In this document: piece by piece, positions 28,186-45,084 of the stretch
How the letters are laid out: each line of letters opens with the position of its first letter
How positions within the stretch are numbered: the first letter of the stretch is position 1
DNA from: Spirodela intermedia
Taxonomy: Eukaryota > Streptophyta > Magnoliopsida > Alismatales > Araceae
Length of the DNA stretch: 64,000 nucleotides
Assembly (NCBI GenBank): GCA_902729315.2
Contig: LR746264.1
Location: 1,490,501 to 1,554,500, forward strand
Reading direction: 5' to 3'
Notes under the pieces: model-generated
Told to the model about the DNA's origin: nothing
What the model saw: the letters and a program-made list of their open reading frames with translations, nothing else
The model's database searches: none
Translations under genes and position numbers: made by a program

Positions 28186-29639
28186 TTCACTCCCCCCCCC
28201 CCCCCAAATCTCAAACCTCAAAAGAAAAAAAAGAAAAATATACAATGGAAAAATAAGATGCAAAGAAGGAGTAGAAGGGGTAAATCTGTGAGGAAAAGGC
28301 TACCCAATTCAATTAGGCCCTCACCCACTAAAATATAAAAAGTAGTACAGTTGGGGGATTAGCATTGGACACTAGAGTGTATGGTCAAATGTAGAAAGAT
28401 GAGTGGGGGGGATCATTGCTGGATTGGTCATAGAGGAAAGGCAACTAGCATAATTTTTGGGGCCCATTCCTCAAGAACAAGGAGGACATGGTGATGTGGA
28501 GAGGTGGAACCCCATATTAACCTATCTTGATGTATATAGGTGGATTTAATGGTTGTTGGATGATAGCTCAAAGCCATGCAAACCAATCAGGCTACAATAG
28601 GCAGCATGGAGAGGCCTTACAAATTACAGATAATCTAGTTTTAAATATATGAGGGAGAGCACACCCCCCACCCCACCCCACCCCACCTCATAAAAAAAAA
28701 TTATGGCCACGTAACACTTTGAACAAAGCATACAGAAGAAAAAGAAGAATAATAGTTTACACCATTGATTAGAAGGCATATAGTGAATTGGCCATTTTCA
28801 AATGTCCTCAAATATTCTAATTTATCATAAATGCAAGTAACAAAGGAACAGTGTTTAAACCACTTGACCTACTCCACTTAAGAGCCATGAGATGGCCTTA
28901 AAAAGGATGTAGAATTGTACAATGAGAGAGTTCATTATTTCAACATCATAGACGTATTGTTGCTTAACCACCAACTTTATTAGCTCTGATACATCATACA
29001 TCAATCATTGTACTGTCAAAGCCTCTACTAAGTTTATTGTCTCCAACCCAGCAAACAGCAGTCATAGTATTGTCAACCCTCCACTAGCTTTAATCCCGCC
29101 AAACAATAGTCATAGTAACGTCAACCCTCACCCAGCTTTAGTTAGTGGCTTTGGCTCACCGAATTATTGACCTCATGTGCAAATGCTTTAATAAGTTTAT
29201 GCCCACACCATCACCAACTAATACAGTAAGTAAGCTACAAGGATAATAATAAATTGAAATTAGGTTTCTACTAACATGCATATCATTCGTGTTAATTAAG
29301 GTACTATCCTCATCTATTTCTGATTGTTCTCCCTGCGAACTGTTATTTTTAGTAAACAGCATTAGGTTGCAATATCCGATAGAAAGCAGCGGAGAAGCTA
29401 TTCATGGGCAGTCTCTTGGTCAGCGCCCTGCCATAAACTACCACAAGCAGCCACGCGGATTGTTAATTGTTGCAGTATCCGACATCACTCATGGTTGGAG
29501 ACAGTGTGATGGAGAGAGAGAGAGAGATAAAGCTTAGTCTTGATTTGTAAAATCAAAGAAAACCCAGTTTGAACCTGCCCATTGATGCATCATCGTCTTC
29601 TGATTCGTATCTTTCACCGGTGCAACACCAACCAAGGGA

Positions 29640-29691
<52 letters not shown>

Positions 29692-29860
29692 AACATGACG
29701 AACAGCATAATGGTTTTTATGGAGAAAGAAAGTTTTAAAGAATCCACGACGATGCTCATAAGAAGCTACAACTGAAGCTGCAAAAATGTGTAGTTCAGAT
29801 ACGAAAACACCCGAGTGTGTTTCTTGAATCCCCACACACTAAAAGTGGCTATGACGAAGA
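28186..29860. other. AT-rich spacer downstream of the RPL17 gene
   Basis: The sequence holds a run of 14 C residues at 28192-28205, a CCCCA-type repeat near 28665-28690 and a long (GA)n tract at 29641-29687. It also has two similar phrases, GTCATAGTATTGTCAACCCT near 29062 and GTCATAGTAACGTCAACCCT near 29109, within a short direct repeat. No gene is supported. Confidence 0.5.
29641..29687. repeat. (GA)n microsatellite, about 47 bp
   Basis: About 23 uninterrupted GA units lie 170 bp downstream of the RPL17 stop codon, probably near or within its 3' UTR. Confidence 0.95.
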
Positions 29861-32287
<2,427 letters not shown>

Positions 32288-32401
32288 AGCGGCGGCGGGT
32301 AGAGAGATGCGCCTCCGCTGTCACCTCCCTGCTCCCGTGAAAACCGAGAAGTGAGCGGCTGCGGCGAAGAGGCGGTTCGTTGCTATTTATACATGGAAGG
32401 A

Positions 32402-32568
32402 AAACCCTAGAGACCGCTGCATTTCGGTAATAAATTGGGCTGGACGACGTTGAGCCCATTAGTATGTGGTCAATAAGGAGACGAGATAACGGGCCGTGGA
32501 TATGGGCCAACCCTTAGTACATCGTTCCACGTGAGCCCAATACGATATGGAACCGTGCGTTTGGCCCA
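32402..32568 (-). promoter_or_regulatory. Telo-box and site II elements of the RPL17 promoter
   Basis: AAACCCTA at 32402-32409 is a telo-box. TGGGCC-type site II motifs lie near 32434 (TGGGCT), 32453 (AGCCCA), 32502 (TGGGCC), 32534 (AGCCCA) and 32563 (GGCCCA), 115-280 bp upstream of the start codon. Telo-box plus site II (TCP-binding) is the known signature of coordinately expressed plant ribosomal protein genes. Confidence 0.8.
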
Positions 32569-35500
32569 AAGGGTTTTACTCATATTATTTGTCAGGTTCA
32601 AAACTTTCGACTTATCCCTATAATGTATTATTATTTCATAAAAACGTTTAAAAGTTTACTTTATTAAGTGTTAGCTCCATCACTACAAAAAAGTTAAATC
32701 TTGGGGGCATATTTGCAACCCAGATAGTAAATTGGATTGACCAATGTGCCACAAGGTGTTCAATCTAAGCTTACCAGACTTTTCCATTCATGCCAACCCT
32801 AGTTGACCTCTATAACACCAAGTAACCTTATCATTGTGAAATTATTCTTTTTACTATGCTTCAATCCCTTTTTATTGATGAGAAAAGTCTCCCATAGCCA
32901 TTCCTCATTGCATATAATATTTGGCATATTATTTAAATGATTTATTGTATGAGGATCTGTGGTATAAATTAGTGATTCATATGAAGCTCATTGTGAATTA
33001 TTTAACAAGCCTAACATGTTACCCATCTCATACCGACACTATTAAGCTCTTTAAGTGCAACACATGCTCACATAGTGTCACATCATGTCATTCTATGTTG
33101 ATGTTGTGCTAGCATTATTGAAGGTATGTGAAGAACGATTAAGATGGTTGAGTTTAAAATTAGAAAATAGATCCAACAATATGTAAGGTTCACATGAATC
33201 TCCCTAAACCTCAATATGTATTAATTTACTTAGACTACTTGTCATATCAACATACACTATTTTTGTATGCATGTGCATGCAGAATCTATGGAGTTTTAGT
33301 GCTCATATCCAAACCTATTACACTCTACATGTGTCACTCCTATGTAGTGGGTGGGTTTCACATCATATCTTAAATGGTGGCTGACCATTATACAAGATGA
33401 GAGTATGAAGTCAACAACCCATCTTGAGTTCATTCACTCTTGCTCTCATGTGTCTTGTCTATTGTTTAGAGGATTTAAACTATGTGATCATAAAACTCAC
33501 ATACTCATAAAGGTAAGTGATCCCCCAGTCAATAAAAGTATTAAATTTAATTATCTATTTTGATTGAGGAGGTTTATTTCTAGATTTTTCCAAAGCTTAA
33601 TCTAGTTGACTTTTTGACATATTACTGAATCACAAGCTCCTTTCTCAAGTCTGAATCAACTTCACTAGGCTCTAATATTCTTTACCCATTTAATTATTTT
33701 TTATAGTAATTTATCATTTTTATCTAGATTCTATTAACTTTTATTTACTTAGGGATCGTAGCGGGCCAAGAACTTTGCTAGAGGTATTGATTCTTCACAA
33801 TTGCTTGCATCTTAGAGAAGTGAGGGTCAAACCCCCCAACTTTTCTCATATCAATAAATTCTTGAATTTTCCTTTAGAATATATATTAAGTAAATTATCA
33901 AATTTTCCTCAGAAAATAGACAAATACATATTATTTCAAAATTGTGCTCTAAGAGGTTTATGATGAAGATATAGGTAGAGGTCACATGTTTATTGGCTGT
34001 TATCTTGATTGGGGACTCCAAGTTGCTTAGAACTCTTGTGGGATCTTTATTTTGGCTTCACCAAAAAAAAATTGTGTTTGACTTTTGTTAGAAGTTGCAA
34101 TCCCCTAAAGTCTTCATTGACCTATCATTTGGGTGTTGTCAACATGATATTTCCAACAAGTAGGGGCTTGTTGCCAAGGACAATTAGTACTAGTGACTTT
34201 TATTAAAACATAAATTTAATAACAAGAAACAACATTACATTGCTTAGCATGTAACTTAGAGGATTCTAGCTGCAACAAGTTTGCAACTTTGACATTTCAA
34301 AGATCAAGTTTATAACATGTGAGCCATAAGTTTCTAAGATAATAGGGGGGAGATTTCATATAGTGAAATACATAGTTTTGGACATTGATAATATTAATAA
34401 TGATAGATCACTTTTTAATAAGAGGGGTGAAAGCAACATTATGCTAGCAGAAGGGTATATGAAGGCTCTCCATAGATATTAATAGCAAGAAAAAATGTAC
34501 AATTAAATTGTCAATGTCTTAATAAGATTCTATTTCCCATAAAAAATGACATGTGCATACCTTTCAAGTATTATTTCATTTTTTATATGATAAGTTGGTT
34601 AAACCTTTGGCTGCTCCCTCAATCACCTAGTTAACGTATAATAGGACACTTCCTCCTCATGGGTTATACTTAATTTTGGGGTCTTGATTACTAGTACTTT
34701 CATTAACTCTTCTCTTGCTAAGGATTAAAATAGGTAGTTTCCTCCTCACATGTTATGTCTCTCTCTCTCTCTTGTTGGGTTCCCAACTATTGGCACCTAC
34801 CTTACTCCCTTTTTCTAGTTGTCTTGGGGTTACAAGCTTAATTGGTAGGAATTTATCCATATTTTAAGTGATCTAGTACCAAGATATGTTAGTAGGACTA
34901 CTATGGGGAATGACATATTTTAGAGAGTTCAACAATTATTTCTTCAAACTCTGTCTTTAGGTTGTTGTTTACTCAATTACTCTTCACACTCTTTTTTTTT
35001 TCAAATGTTGATTCACTCCCCTTCTTTTGCATTACAATAATTACATCCAAAGAGCTAAGGTTTCATTTTACTTGAGAATAATTCAAAAGAAAGAAGTGTG
35101 TGAAAATGCTACACAATGTAATGAAAGTTACTTAGTTGAAGGTACATTGATCTTACATACCTATTTTGTGCAGATTTACTTGTTTAGAGGAGCCCTTAAT
35201 TGGCCACCATTGAGTGTTTCCTATGCCTTGTCTTCCTCCTTTGCATGTTAGCATCATGGGATAGTAGCTTTGAAAAAAAATCAAATTCAAACCTGTAGCT
35301 CAAAGAGTTGTTATTCCCCTTGGTGTTGAATATATCTGATTTAGACCTCTTAAGTCCTAGTGGACTTAGTTGACTGACTTATCAATCTAGCCAATCCCCT
35401 TGTTTGTCTATAAATCAATTATGTATCATCTCTTATGTGTTCTTCTTCAATTTGATTATCATGATGGATTTTTTACGAATTTCTTGACGTCACTTCCTTA

Positions 35501-38150
35501 CTATCATCTTCTCGGCTTATTTCCTTGGTTGAACCCTCCTTAGACATCCTAGGTACCCCAATTGTCACCTTATGTTTAAATTTAATATTTACCAAGGGTG
35601 TATTCTCCTCTAACAAGAGAGATGTCTACATGTTTAATGTAATTTTCTTAGGGTCTGATTGACATGAGTATTCTAGCTTATCATGTTATTCCATCAAGAT
35701 CTTTTCCACATTGGGTGCAGGAGATTTGGGAGATTCTTCTTCATGAGAGACAATTACAAGAAGGCATTGAATTTGGGTGGGGTACACCTCCTACTCCTTA
35801 TGCTTAGAAGAGCTAATATATTCCATTATAATTTCATTTCCTACTTAGTTACTAAACTTGCTAGAACATTTATTTGATGTATTCTCCCTAAGGGGTGAAG
35901 CATAAAAGAAAACTATTGTTGATGTGTTAATTTGGCTAGGAGACCTACATTTAATTTGGAAAGCCTTCTTTTTTCTAACATGAGTAAGTTGGTTAATTTT
36001 CAATATGTTCTGTGTTTTTTTCTAATTCAAAAGGACCATCTCCTCTATCTCATTTCCTTCCACTACTGGTTTATCTCTCTAGGGGAAAGTTTTAAGAACC
36101 AAATGTCCAGTAAATTCTCTAACTTAAGAGTAAGTTTAATGGTAATTTTTTTTCGAAACTAATTTGAGTTCATGCTCCTCTTCCCTTCCTCTTTTTGTCT
36201 CAACACATTTTCTTCTACTTATGATTGACAATCACTTTTGACTTCATTGTCAAAATTGAGGAGACTTGGATTCATAGTTCTTCTAATTTCTTTCTCTTTT
36301 TGTGTGCTCTTTTTGTTATTTTGATTTGAGTGCCCTACCTTCCAATAATGCTACATAAATGTGGTTTGTATTATACCACCAATGAATGTTTAGTTGCTCT
36401 CACTCTCCATTTTAAATTACTATATAGTATGAAATTTATTTAAATAGGTCTAGTTTAACACATGCATGAGCATAGTCTGGTATAGTAAACATTTTAATAT
36501 CCCTATCAATACAAATAAATTTACCTACTATGGATGCTATACTCTTACATACAAGGGGGTTAACAAAATTGGGCACTCATACCCAAAAAACCTATATATA
36601 TTGGGACTATTGATAGTTCCATCCCTGGTGTGAAAAAGAGTGACCATTGAAATGCTCTCATATGTGTTGGTAGTTCCACAAGTGGTGTGATATTTCTTCT
36701 TTAACATACCTTTATTTCTTTATTTTATCCCTAATGTTTAGTAAATTGAGCTAGGTTGGCCAAAATATCACTATAAGGGCATTGATTAATGGGGTGGTGG
36801 AGTATCAATCTCCTCATTGAAAATTTGATGATTTTGTAACCATTTTTTATGAAGAAGTTTTTCATGATGTTATTAGTGAATTTTGATATGATGTGGAGAT
36901 CTCTAGTGGTAACTACTAACTCATTCTTTTTAATGGTTGTTTCAATCCACTAGCCCCTTTTGGTGGTTCACTTTTAGAAAATAATGCACTTCTTGCCAGA
37001 TTTTTTCTTGTTAGTGAATTTTGTGAGGGAGTGATAGGGACCTCTTGATCAACCCACAAGATTGCCAAAGGGAAGGGGGTAGGAGCATGAGGAGAGAGAA
37101 AATTGGGAGCGAATGGGTTCTTTTTTTGGTACCAATATTGTGATGACACAAGGTATAGATTTTTGTTGACCCCATCTTTTGACCAAGATATGACTATTTT
37201 CCTCACTCAAAGAATAATTTTTCTACTTGTTATGCTCATCGACAATCTTGTGTTGGCCTAGTTCAATGAAGAGAGGTTGGGTATGATCTTCCTTGTTGAC
37301 TTCTCTTTGGATGAAAGGTGATCCCTGCCCCTTGAAAAGGAAAGTCAATGACCTCACCACTGTTTGACTGGTTGTTTAGTGGTTGTTTTCTTTCTTTTTT
37401 CTAGGTACAAGGATGTCAACTAAATGGCCAATAACAAAGACTTCAGTGCTGCCTTTGACATGTTCATCATAGCAAGTAGTTTTAGTAGCAATAATGTTGG
37501 GACTGGGAATGAGGGGAGTCAAATGTCAACTTTTCAGGCTTTGGGACTAGTTCCTCTTGTCATGGGTCAGCTAACATTAGATGAGGGCCTCATGTATTCT
37601 TCACAATCATTTCTTCATATAGATAGAGAGAGAGGAGTTGAGATTTATAGTACACACACTTAAAGAGAATTGTGTTACAAGTTGGATGATGGGTTTGGGG
37701 AGGCAAGGGAGAAGCCATTGACTTTGAGATGGACATTTTAGGAAATTCACAAGGATTAGATGAGTTGGATTATGAAGTATGTACTCTAATTGGACAGGGG
37801 GGAGATTTTAGAGTATAAATACAAATAAGTGATCTTCTTTGTAGACAAATACTTAAGGATATGAGTCTTTATCTTTAGAGAGGGAGAGAGGGAGAAGGAA
37901 TTGACTTTGAGAAAGATTTTTTTGGGAATTCACACGATAAGAGGAGTGAGATTCTTAAGTGTTGACTTGAATCGAAGAGAGATAGAGACAAAGATAATAT
38001 AAATGCGAAAAGGATTCTATTTGTATGCAAATACCACTCAAATGAGGGTATAAACGCCAATAAAAGAGAGAAAAACATAGACGTCAATAAGAGGGTGAGA
38101 GTGTATGAAGTTAAGGGTACAACGTTAATAACAAAAGTATGGGTATATCA
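32569..38150. other. Long AT-rich spacer without recognisable genes
   Basis: Over 5.5 kb I see only short open frames with no domain or codon bias. A weak leucine-rich phrase (LEVLILHNCLHLREV) near 33775 is too short to assign. A minus-strand frame at 36916-37206 gives 96 residues with no match that I know. The stretch is probably decayed transposon sequence, but no terminal repeats or RT motifs were found. Confidence 0.45.
37700..38065. repeat. Degenerate tandem duplication, 183-bp period
   Basis: TTGACTTTGAGA occurs at 37718 and again at 37901. It is followed in both by AATTCACA, then TATAAAT and GCAAATAC- or ACAAATAC-like words at matching distances. The two units are clearly related but diverged. 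They end just upstream of the NKAP gene promoter. Confidence 0.65.
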
Positions 38151-38171
38151 TATAATAACATTTGTTCATGG

Positions 38172-38179
38172 GTATATAA
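38172..38179 (+). promoter_or_regulatory. Probable TATA box of the NKAP gene
   Basis: TATATAAA lies 86 bp before the ATG at 38258. The usual TATA-to-start distance of about 30 bp places transcription initiation near 38205. That would leave the earlier in-frame ATG at 38204 untranscribed and favours 38258 as the translation start. Confidence 0.6.
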
Positions 38180-40090
<1,911 letters not shown>

Positions 40091-41973
40091 CCCTGAATTC
40101 CCTGGAGATTGCCTAATATCCATTACAAGGAGAAGGGAGTATTCTTCTTTTTCGCTACTTTGTCCCCATTGTCCTCTATACTGCAAGGAACAGCTGCTTG
40201 TGGTTTCGTCGTGTTAGACGCATCCCATGGAATGGATAGTGTGCTTTCTGTTCGAAAACTCCCTGTTTTTCATAGCCTCTTTATTCAACAAGATCAGTTC
40301 TATCTGGAGAATCAGTACGGGTTCTTTTTTTTTGTCTTTTTTTTTTTAATTCTATATGACCCCAACTTTCTCATCTCACTCTTTCGATCATCCCGATCCT
40401 TTGATCCGTCTTTCTCTGAGGACATTGCAGGCGCATGATCCTATGATTTCATCGAGTTTCTGCAGATACCATGTGATATATATTCATCAGGTACCCAGTA
40501 ATCTTTACTTCTTTCAGAAAAAAAAAGGCATCTTTGGTGGGATTAGTTAACATCTAAATGAATCCGAATTAAGTTGGCATGGGATTCCAAGAACTGCATG
40601 ATGGAATCTGGCTGCGAAGAATTTGATGCATTCCTTGCCACGTGGTTGTCTCATGGTGAGCCGCATGGCAGATTTTCCGCCCATTTTCCGGGCTTCTGAA
40701 GGCCCAGCCCGCGGCCCGGTGGGAGAAGAATTGTCAGATGGACCGGGCCTACCTTCTATCCTGATCAGTATTTTATTGAATGCCCCCCCCTCTAAACCAT
40801 ATAAAATAATGCACGAACTAATACGTCTCATTTGGGCAGGATTTTTTTCACTTTAAACCCTTAAAATAACACATCATCTCCAAAAAGTCGTATATTCCCA
40901 GATTTCCATGAGATGTGATCGATCATCTTGATCTCATATGTTTGCTGGTAATGGGGCCTAATAATTAATGGGCCCAAATTTGGTAGTATTGTCTCCTGAT
41001 TTGATTAGGGAGGTATAAGAATAATTACTTCTTATTTTATTTCCCAAGCCTTCTTGGTGTTCTAGTTGACTCTCATTAAATAAAATTTAGGAAAAAAATC
41101 GAACTTAGAGAGCCCATTTTCAATATAAAAGGAATATTAAATCGCAATTTTCTTCCTCGGAAATTCAGATCGAAATTCGTGGAAAAACTGCGGCGGCCAT
41201 CTCTAATCCGCGATTATTATTTTTTTTAATCAGTGAGGCGGCGGATTGATCCTCTGGGTCTTCTTATTTTGTGCAAATCAGAGCTTAGGCAGGATTTTGC
41301 GACGGCGGCGGCGGCGTCGGCGGCGTCGGCGGCGGGTCCTCGCCATTTCTGTCTGCAGCTTGGTTGCAGAGACGACGGTGGGGGATGTTTCGATCCTCTC
41401 CGGCATTTAATGCCGGCCAGCGAGACCGGGAGGTCCCCGGCATCAATATGAGAGAGAATGAGAGACACAGAGGAGAGAGAGAGAGAGCGGGGACTTTCTC
41501 TCTGTGTGCAAGTAGTCCATGGTGGGACGCAAGGGTGGATGGAGCATGCGTGGTCCTGGTCTTCCAGCTCCACCACCACGTGCGGCTTTCCCGCCGGTTA
41601 AAAGGAGAAAGTTTGGGGGGGGAGAGAGAGAGAAGAGAAGAGAGAGATGCGTTCTACCCTTTCCATCTGTGGCCAGCTACTTTTAGGGGGGGGAGAGCAA
41701 AGGCGGCCTCCGGTTGGTCTTCGTCTTCTTGCCCGCAGGGATTAGGGCTATAAGACTTCTTTGCCTGATTCCTCTCCTTCTTTCTCAGCTGGATTCTGAG
41801 ATCTGAGAAGTGGGTCAGTTAATCGGCGGATTCCTCCCCCTGTGAAGTGGGTACCTCCATTGGCTTCCTGTCAGACGACCCACCTCCTCCATCGTCTTCC
41901 TCCGGTCTCCCCTCTCCCCCTTCCCGTCAATGGCGGATTCTTCTCGCCACTGAAAACCCTATTCGGCCGGAGG
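40091..41973. other. NKAP 3' flank and DUF868 promoter and leader
   Basis: The first 400 bp are probably NKAP 3' UTR. The middle is AT-rich and featureless. From 41,200 it becomes GC-rich, with GCG-triplet runs near 41300-41335, (GA)n tracts near 41473-41490 and 41620-41650, and a pyrimidine-rich leader before the DUF868 start. No separate gene is supported. Confidence 0.5.
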
Positions 41974-42864
41974 ATGAGGGAATTCCCGTCTTGCTTCGGG
42001 GAGAGCGGAGTGCAGGTGGCCGACTCCTCCGGCGGCGGCGCCACCGGCAAGCACGGCCAGAACCTGGTCACCTGCGTCTACCGGACGCCCCCCGCGGGCC
42101 GCCGGCGGCGGCCCTGTTCCATCACCGTCGCCTGGAGCAAGACGATGACGGGGAGGAGCTTCAGCCTGCAGATCGAGGATACCGCCGCCGGCGACTGTCT
42201 CTGGAAGATCGACATCAAACCCTGGCTCTTCTCCGGGAAGAAGGGCTCCAAGAGTACGGCGGCGGAGGACGGTAAGATCGAGCTCTTCTGGGACCTCTCC
42301 GCCGCCAAGTTCGCCGGCGGCGGGCCGGAGCCGCTGTCGGGGTTCTACCTCGCCGTCGTGTTCGACGCGGAGATGGCGCTGCTGCTCGGCGACCGGAACA
42401 AGGAGGCCTACCGGAGGACCGGCGGCGCCACCCCCACCAGCGGTGCCGCCGCCTGCGTCTGGAAGAAGGAGCACCTCTTCGGGAAGAGGGTCTTCTCCAC
42501 CGCCGCCCGCTTCTCGGCGGCGGGGCAGCCCCACGAGATCGCCATCGAGTGCGACGCAGCGGCGGCGCAGCCGCCTGTGGGGGGGCCGTCGCTGGAGATC
42601 AGAATCGACCGCCGGAGGGCGGTGGAGGTGAAGAGGCTGGCCTGGAAGTTCAGAGGGAACCAGACAATCCTCGTCGATGGCGTCCCCGTGGAGGTCTTCT
42701 GGGATGTCCACCGGTGGCTCTTCGGAGGGGGCGCTCCGGCCAACGCCGTCTTCATGTTCCAATCCTCCACCGCCGGTGCCGCAGAGAAGCCCTCGCCGTT
42801 GCCGGAGAAGAAGCCCCGCGCCGCCGCTTTTTCTCTGGTCCTCCATGCTTGGAGGACCGAGTAG
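41974..42864 (+). CDS. DUF868 family protein
   Basis: An intronless frame of 296 residues starting at the ATG at 41974. The start MREFPSCFGESGVQVADSS is the family's characteristic N-terminus. Family blocks follow: QNLVTCVYRTP, CSITVAWSKTMTGRSFSLQI, CLWKIDIKPWLFSGKKGSK, IELFWDLSAAKF, GFYLAVVFDAEMALLLGD, KKEHLFGKRVFSTAARF, LEIRIDRRRAVEVKRLAWKF, RGNQTILVDGVPVEVFWDVH and VFMFQS. DUF868 is plant-specific with no established biochemical activity. The predicted fold is mostly beta strands with no signal peptide or membrane span. An in-frame ATG at 41842 would add 44 residues unlike the family and is rejected. GC content is very high, as is common in intronless monocot genes. Long antisense frames are shadows. 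Confidence 0.93.
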   Translation: MREFPSCFGESGVQVADSSGGGATGKHGQNLVTCVYRTPPAGRRRRPCSITVAWSKTMTGRSFSLQIEDTAAGDCLWKIDIKPWLFSGKKGSKSTAAEDGKIELFWDLSAAKFAGGGPEPLSGFYLAVVFDAEMALLLGDRNKEAYRRTGGATPTSGAAACVWKKEHLFGKRVFSTAARFSAAGQPHEIAIECDAAAAQPPVGGPSLEIRIDRRRAVEVKRLAWKFRGNQTILVDGVPVEVFWDVHRWLFGGGAPANAVFMFQSSTAGAAEKPSPLPEKKPRAAAFSLVLHAWRTE

Positions 42865-43924
42865 CTGTTTGTGGAAATGCTTGAAAGAAGTAAAAAAAGG
42901 AAAAGAAAAGAGTAGTTCCGTGTTGGCTGCATCTCCGGCGAGGTGCCGAGAAGATGTTTGTGGGAATGGGTAAAAGAAAGATTTCACCTTTTTTTTCTTC
43001 TTCTTCTGCACATCCAATGGGGTGCATAGTTTCTGTGCTTGTGCTCTTCTTCTTCCCTTTGTGCGTTCTCCTGTACAATTACATGGAAACTCTCAAGGAG
43101 GAGGTCTGCTTTCTATAGAAGTCAAATCTTGCAGAGGTCAACCGCTGCTCATTGTAGAAGTCCACGGCGATTTCCATTGCGTGGCTGCTGCCTGTCTTGG
43201 GAAAAATTTGCTCTTTTTTTGGGGGGAGGGGCAAGTCTTCTTCTTGAACCCAAAAGCCTTCTCTCTCTTCTTGCATTAATGAACACCCCATCGAATCCTT
43301 TGCCTCTTTTGGATGTGTTTTAAAAGTCAATGGTTCCCTTTTTTAGGCATGTTGCTCAAGTTGAGGCACCAGAAATATATCCTATTTAAGGTTTTTTTTG
43401 TTACTCTTCCGGTAATCCAGATATTACTAGAGAACTCAGGAGGAGCTGGCTCTAGGGTTCAAGTTTGAAATATTTACTCCCTTGAATGACGTATACTTTT
43501 TAATGGGTTGTATAGGATCTGAGCAACTGGGTCGTTCCAAATCGCCGGAATCTGATCTGGGCTCGCGCCCAACTTCCTGAATCGTACGTTGACTTGAGCC
43601 TGGCAAGTTATGTAATTGCCCATTTATGCACCAAAGTTGTTGCTTGTGGCTCGTGGGAATCCGTAGTAGTCAATCGGTGAGCTGGCCGAACAAGGCTGAC
43701 CCAAAAACCCTCATTTTGACGAGCCGGGCACGCCATCGGGATGGTCAACTCTCTCTCTCTCTGATGAGTATTGGCTCTAGAAGACGGTGGAGAAAGAAAA
43801 CCCAGAGTGGGAAGAAACCTTCCAGGAACTGGCGTGGGAGTCCTCGAGAGGAAGAAGACGAGAAAGGGTAGGACCGTGAGCAAGAAGCACCGCCGGCGGC
43901 GGCGGCGAGTTGAGGAGGGTGAGG
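42865..43924. other. Spacer between DUF868 and a small frame
   Basis: The first 450 bp are probably DUF868 3' UTR, with short frames in several phases and no domain. The remainder is unremarkable, with a short CT run near 43748-43761. Nothing further is supported. Confidence 0.4.
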
Positions 43925-44215
43925 ATGGTATTCAACAGCGCGTGGGTAGCCACTGTGGCCACCCTCTCGGCGGAGCTTTGCCAGTACATCGCCTGCAACC
44001 CCCAGCGTCTACCCGCCGGCGAGGTCCTCCGCCTCCTCTGCTACGCGCCGCTGCACCTCGCCGGCCGCCTCGCCGCCGGCGTGTTCTCCTTCTTCTGCTT
44101 CCCCATCGCCGCCCCTCCCTCCCCCTTCCTCCACCGGTGGCCCTCATCTTCTTCCCCCTCCTCCTCCTCCTCTTCCTCCTCCTACTCCGGCGACGAGGAC
44201 TTTCACTCTGATTGA
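43925..44215 (+). CDS. Hypothetical small hydrophobic protein
   Basis: A 96-codon GC-rich frame from the ATG at 43925 (MVFNSAWVATVATLSAELCQ). The middle segment, about residues 36-70, is hydrophobic and reads RLLCYAPLHLAGRLAAGVFS, then FFCFPIAAPPSPF. A serine run and the acidic end SGDEDFHSD follow. I do not recognise the family. Codon third positions are strongly GC, like the neighbouring DUF868 gene, and a long pyrimidine-rich 3' flank follows. It could be a genuine small membrane-associated protein or a chance frame in GC-rich sequence. Confidence 0.45.
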   Translation: MVFNSAWVATVATLSAELCQYIACNPQRLPAGEVLRLLCYAPLHLAGRLAAGVFSFFCFPIAAPPSPFLHRWPSSSSPSSSSSSSSYSGDEDFHSD

Positions 44216-45033
44216 TTGTGTCGTATCCCCTCCCCCTCTCTCGTTCTTACCTCGATGGGAAATCCCGACCCAGTTTCCATAGATGGTTCTCCCCCTGTAT
44301 GATCTCTACGCCCTGATTTCTTCTTGATCTGTTCTTAATCTCGAGCTCATCGCATCGATCCTCTCGGCAGTGATCTTCATGGTTCTTCCTCTCTTCCTGT
44401 TTCTTCCCCAATTTGATTTTTCAGATCCGCAGATCGCAATCAAAGATCGCAACGACGACAGATTCGTGTTCATCCGGAACCATGGGAAACCCCTGATGCA
44501 TCTGTCAGAAAGTTTCTGAAATGGGGCATAACCCTAGAACAGTTCTTGCGAACTCGATCAAACACAGATTTTTTGGAAGAAAAAAAGAAAAATTGAAAAT
44601 CGCGTATTCACGAAGAACTCCAAAGTGGCCTTCGGATCCCGAAACAGGAATGTCTAGATAAATTTCTTATGCGAAATCCTGCCAGAAAATTTTCCCGGAT
44701 AAATCTTTTAATGGGCCCCTTAGAAAAACATTATAATTATTTAGATCGAATGAAATGGATCGTCGGACCCTGTTCATGTGGATTCCGAAGTCTGTCTGAA
44801 CATAGGTCGTGTCTAATTTCCATGAATGTCCGGGAGAAAAGAAAAAACGGATTTTTATGTGCTCTTGGCGAACGTGTATTTCGAAAAAGGTCCTCACAAT
44901 TTCTTTCATTTGGCCCTTGGGGTGTACTTAGCTTAGGCATTAAAATTTAAATAATATTGGGTCCAATGGGCCCAATGAGTTGGGCCATCTTATTTTTGGC
45001 TCTCTTCGGGCTCTAAACACTAGCCATTTTGTT

Positions 45034-45084
<51 letters not shown>

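Noticed and set aside
33775-33963. A short leucine-rich phrase resembling an NBS-LRR remnant.
   Set aside because: One LRR-like line of about 15 residues is too little, and nothing around it supports a resistance gene.
36916-37206. A 96-codon minus-strand frame considered as a LINE ORF1 remnant.
   Set aside because: No zinc knuckle, RT motif or flanking element structure could be read.
41959-43017. A 352-codon minus-strand frame over the DUF868 gene.
   Set aside because: It mirrors the GC-rich codons of a confirmed gene and has no recognisable domain.
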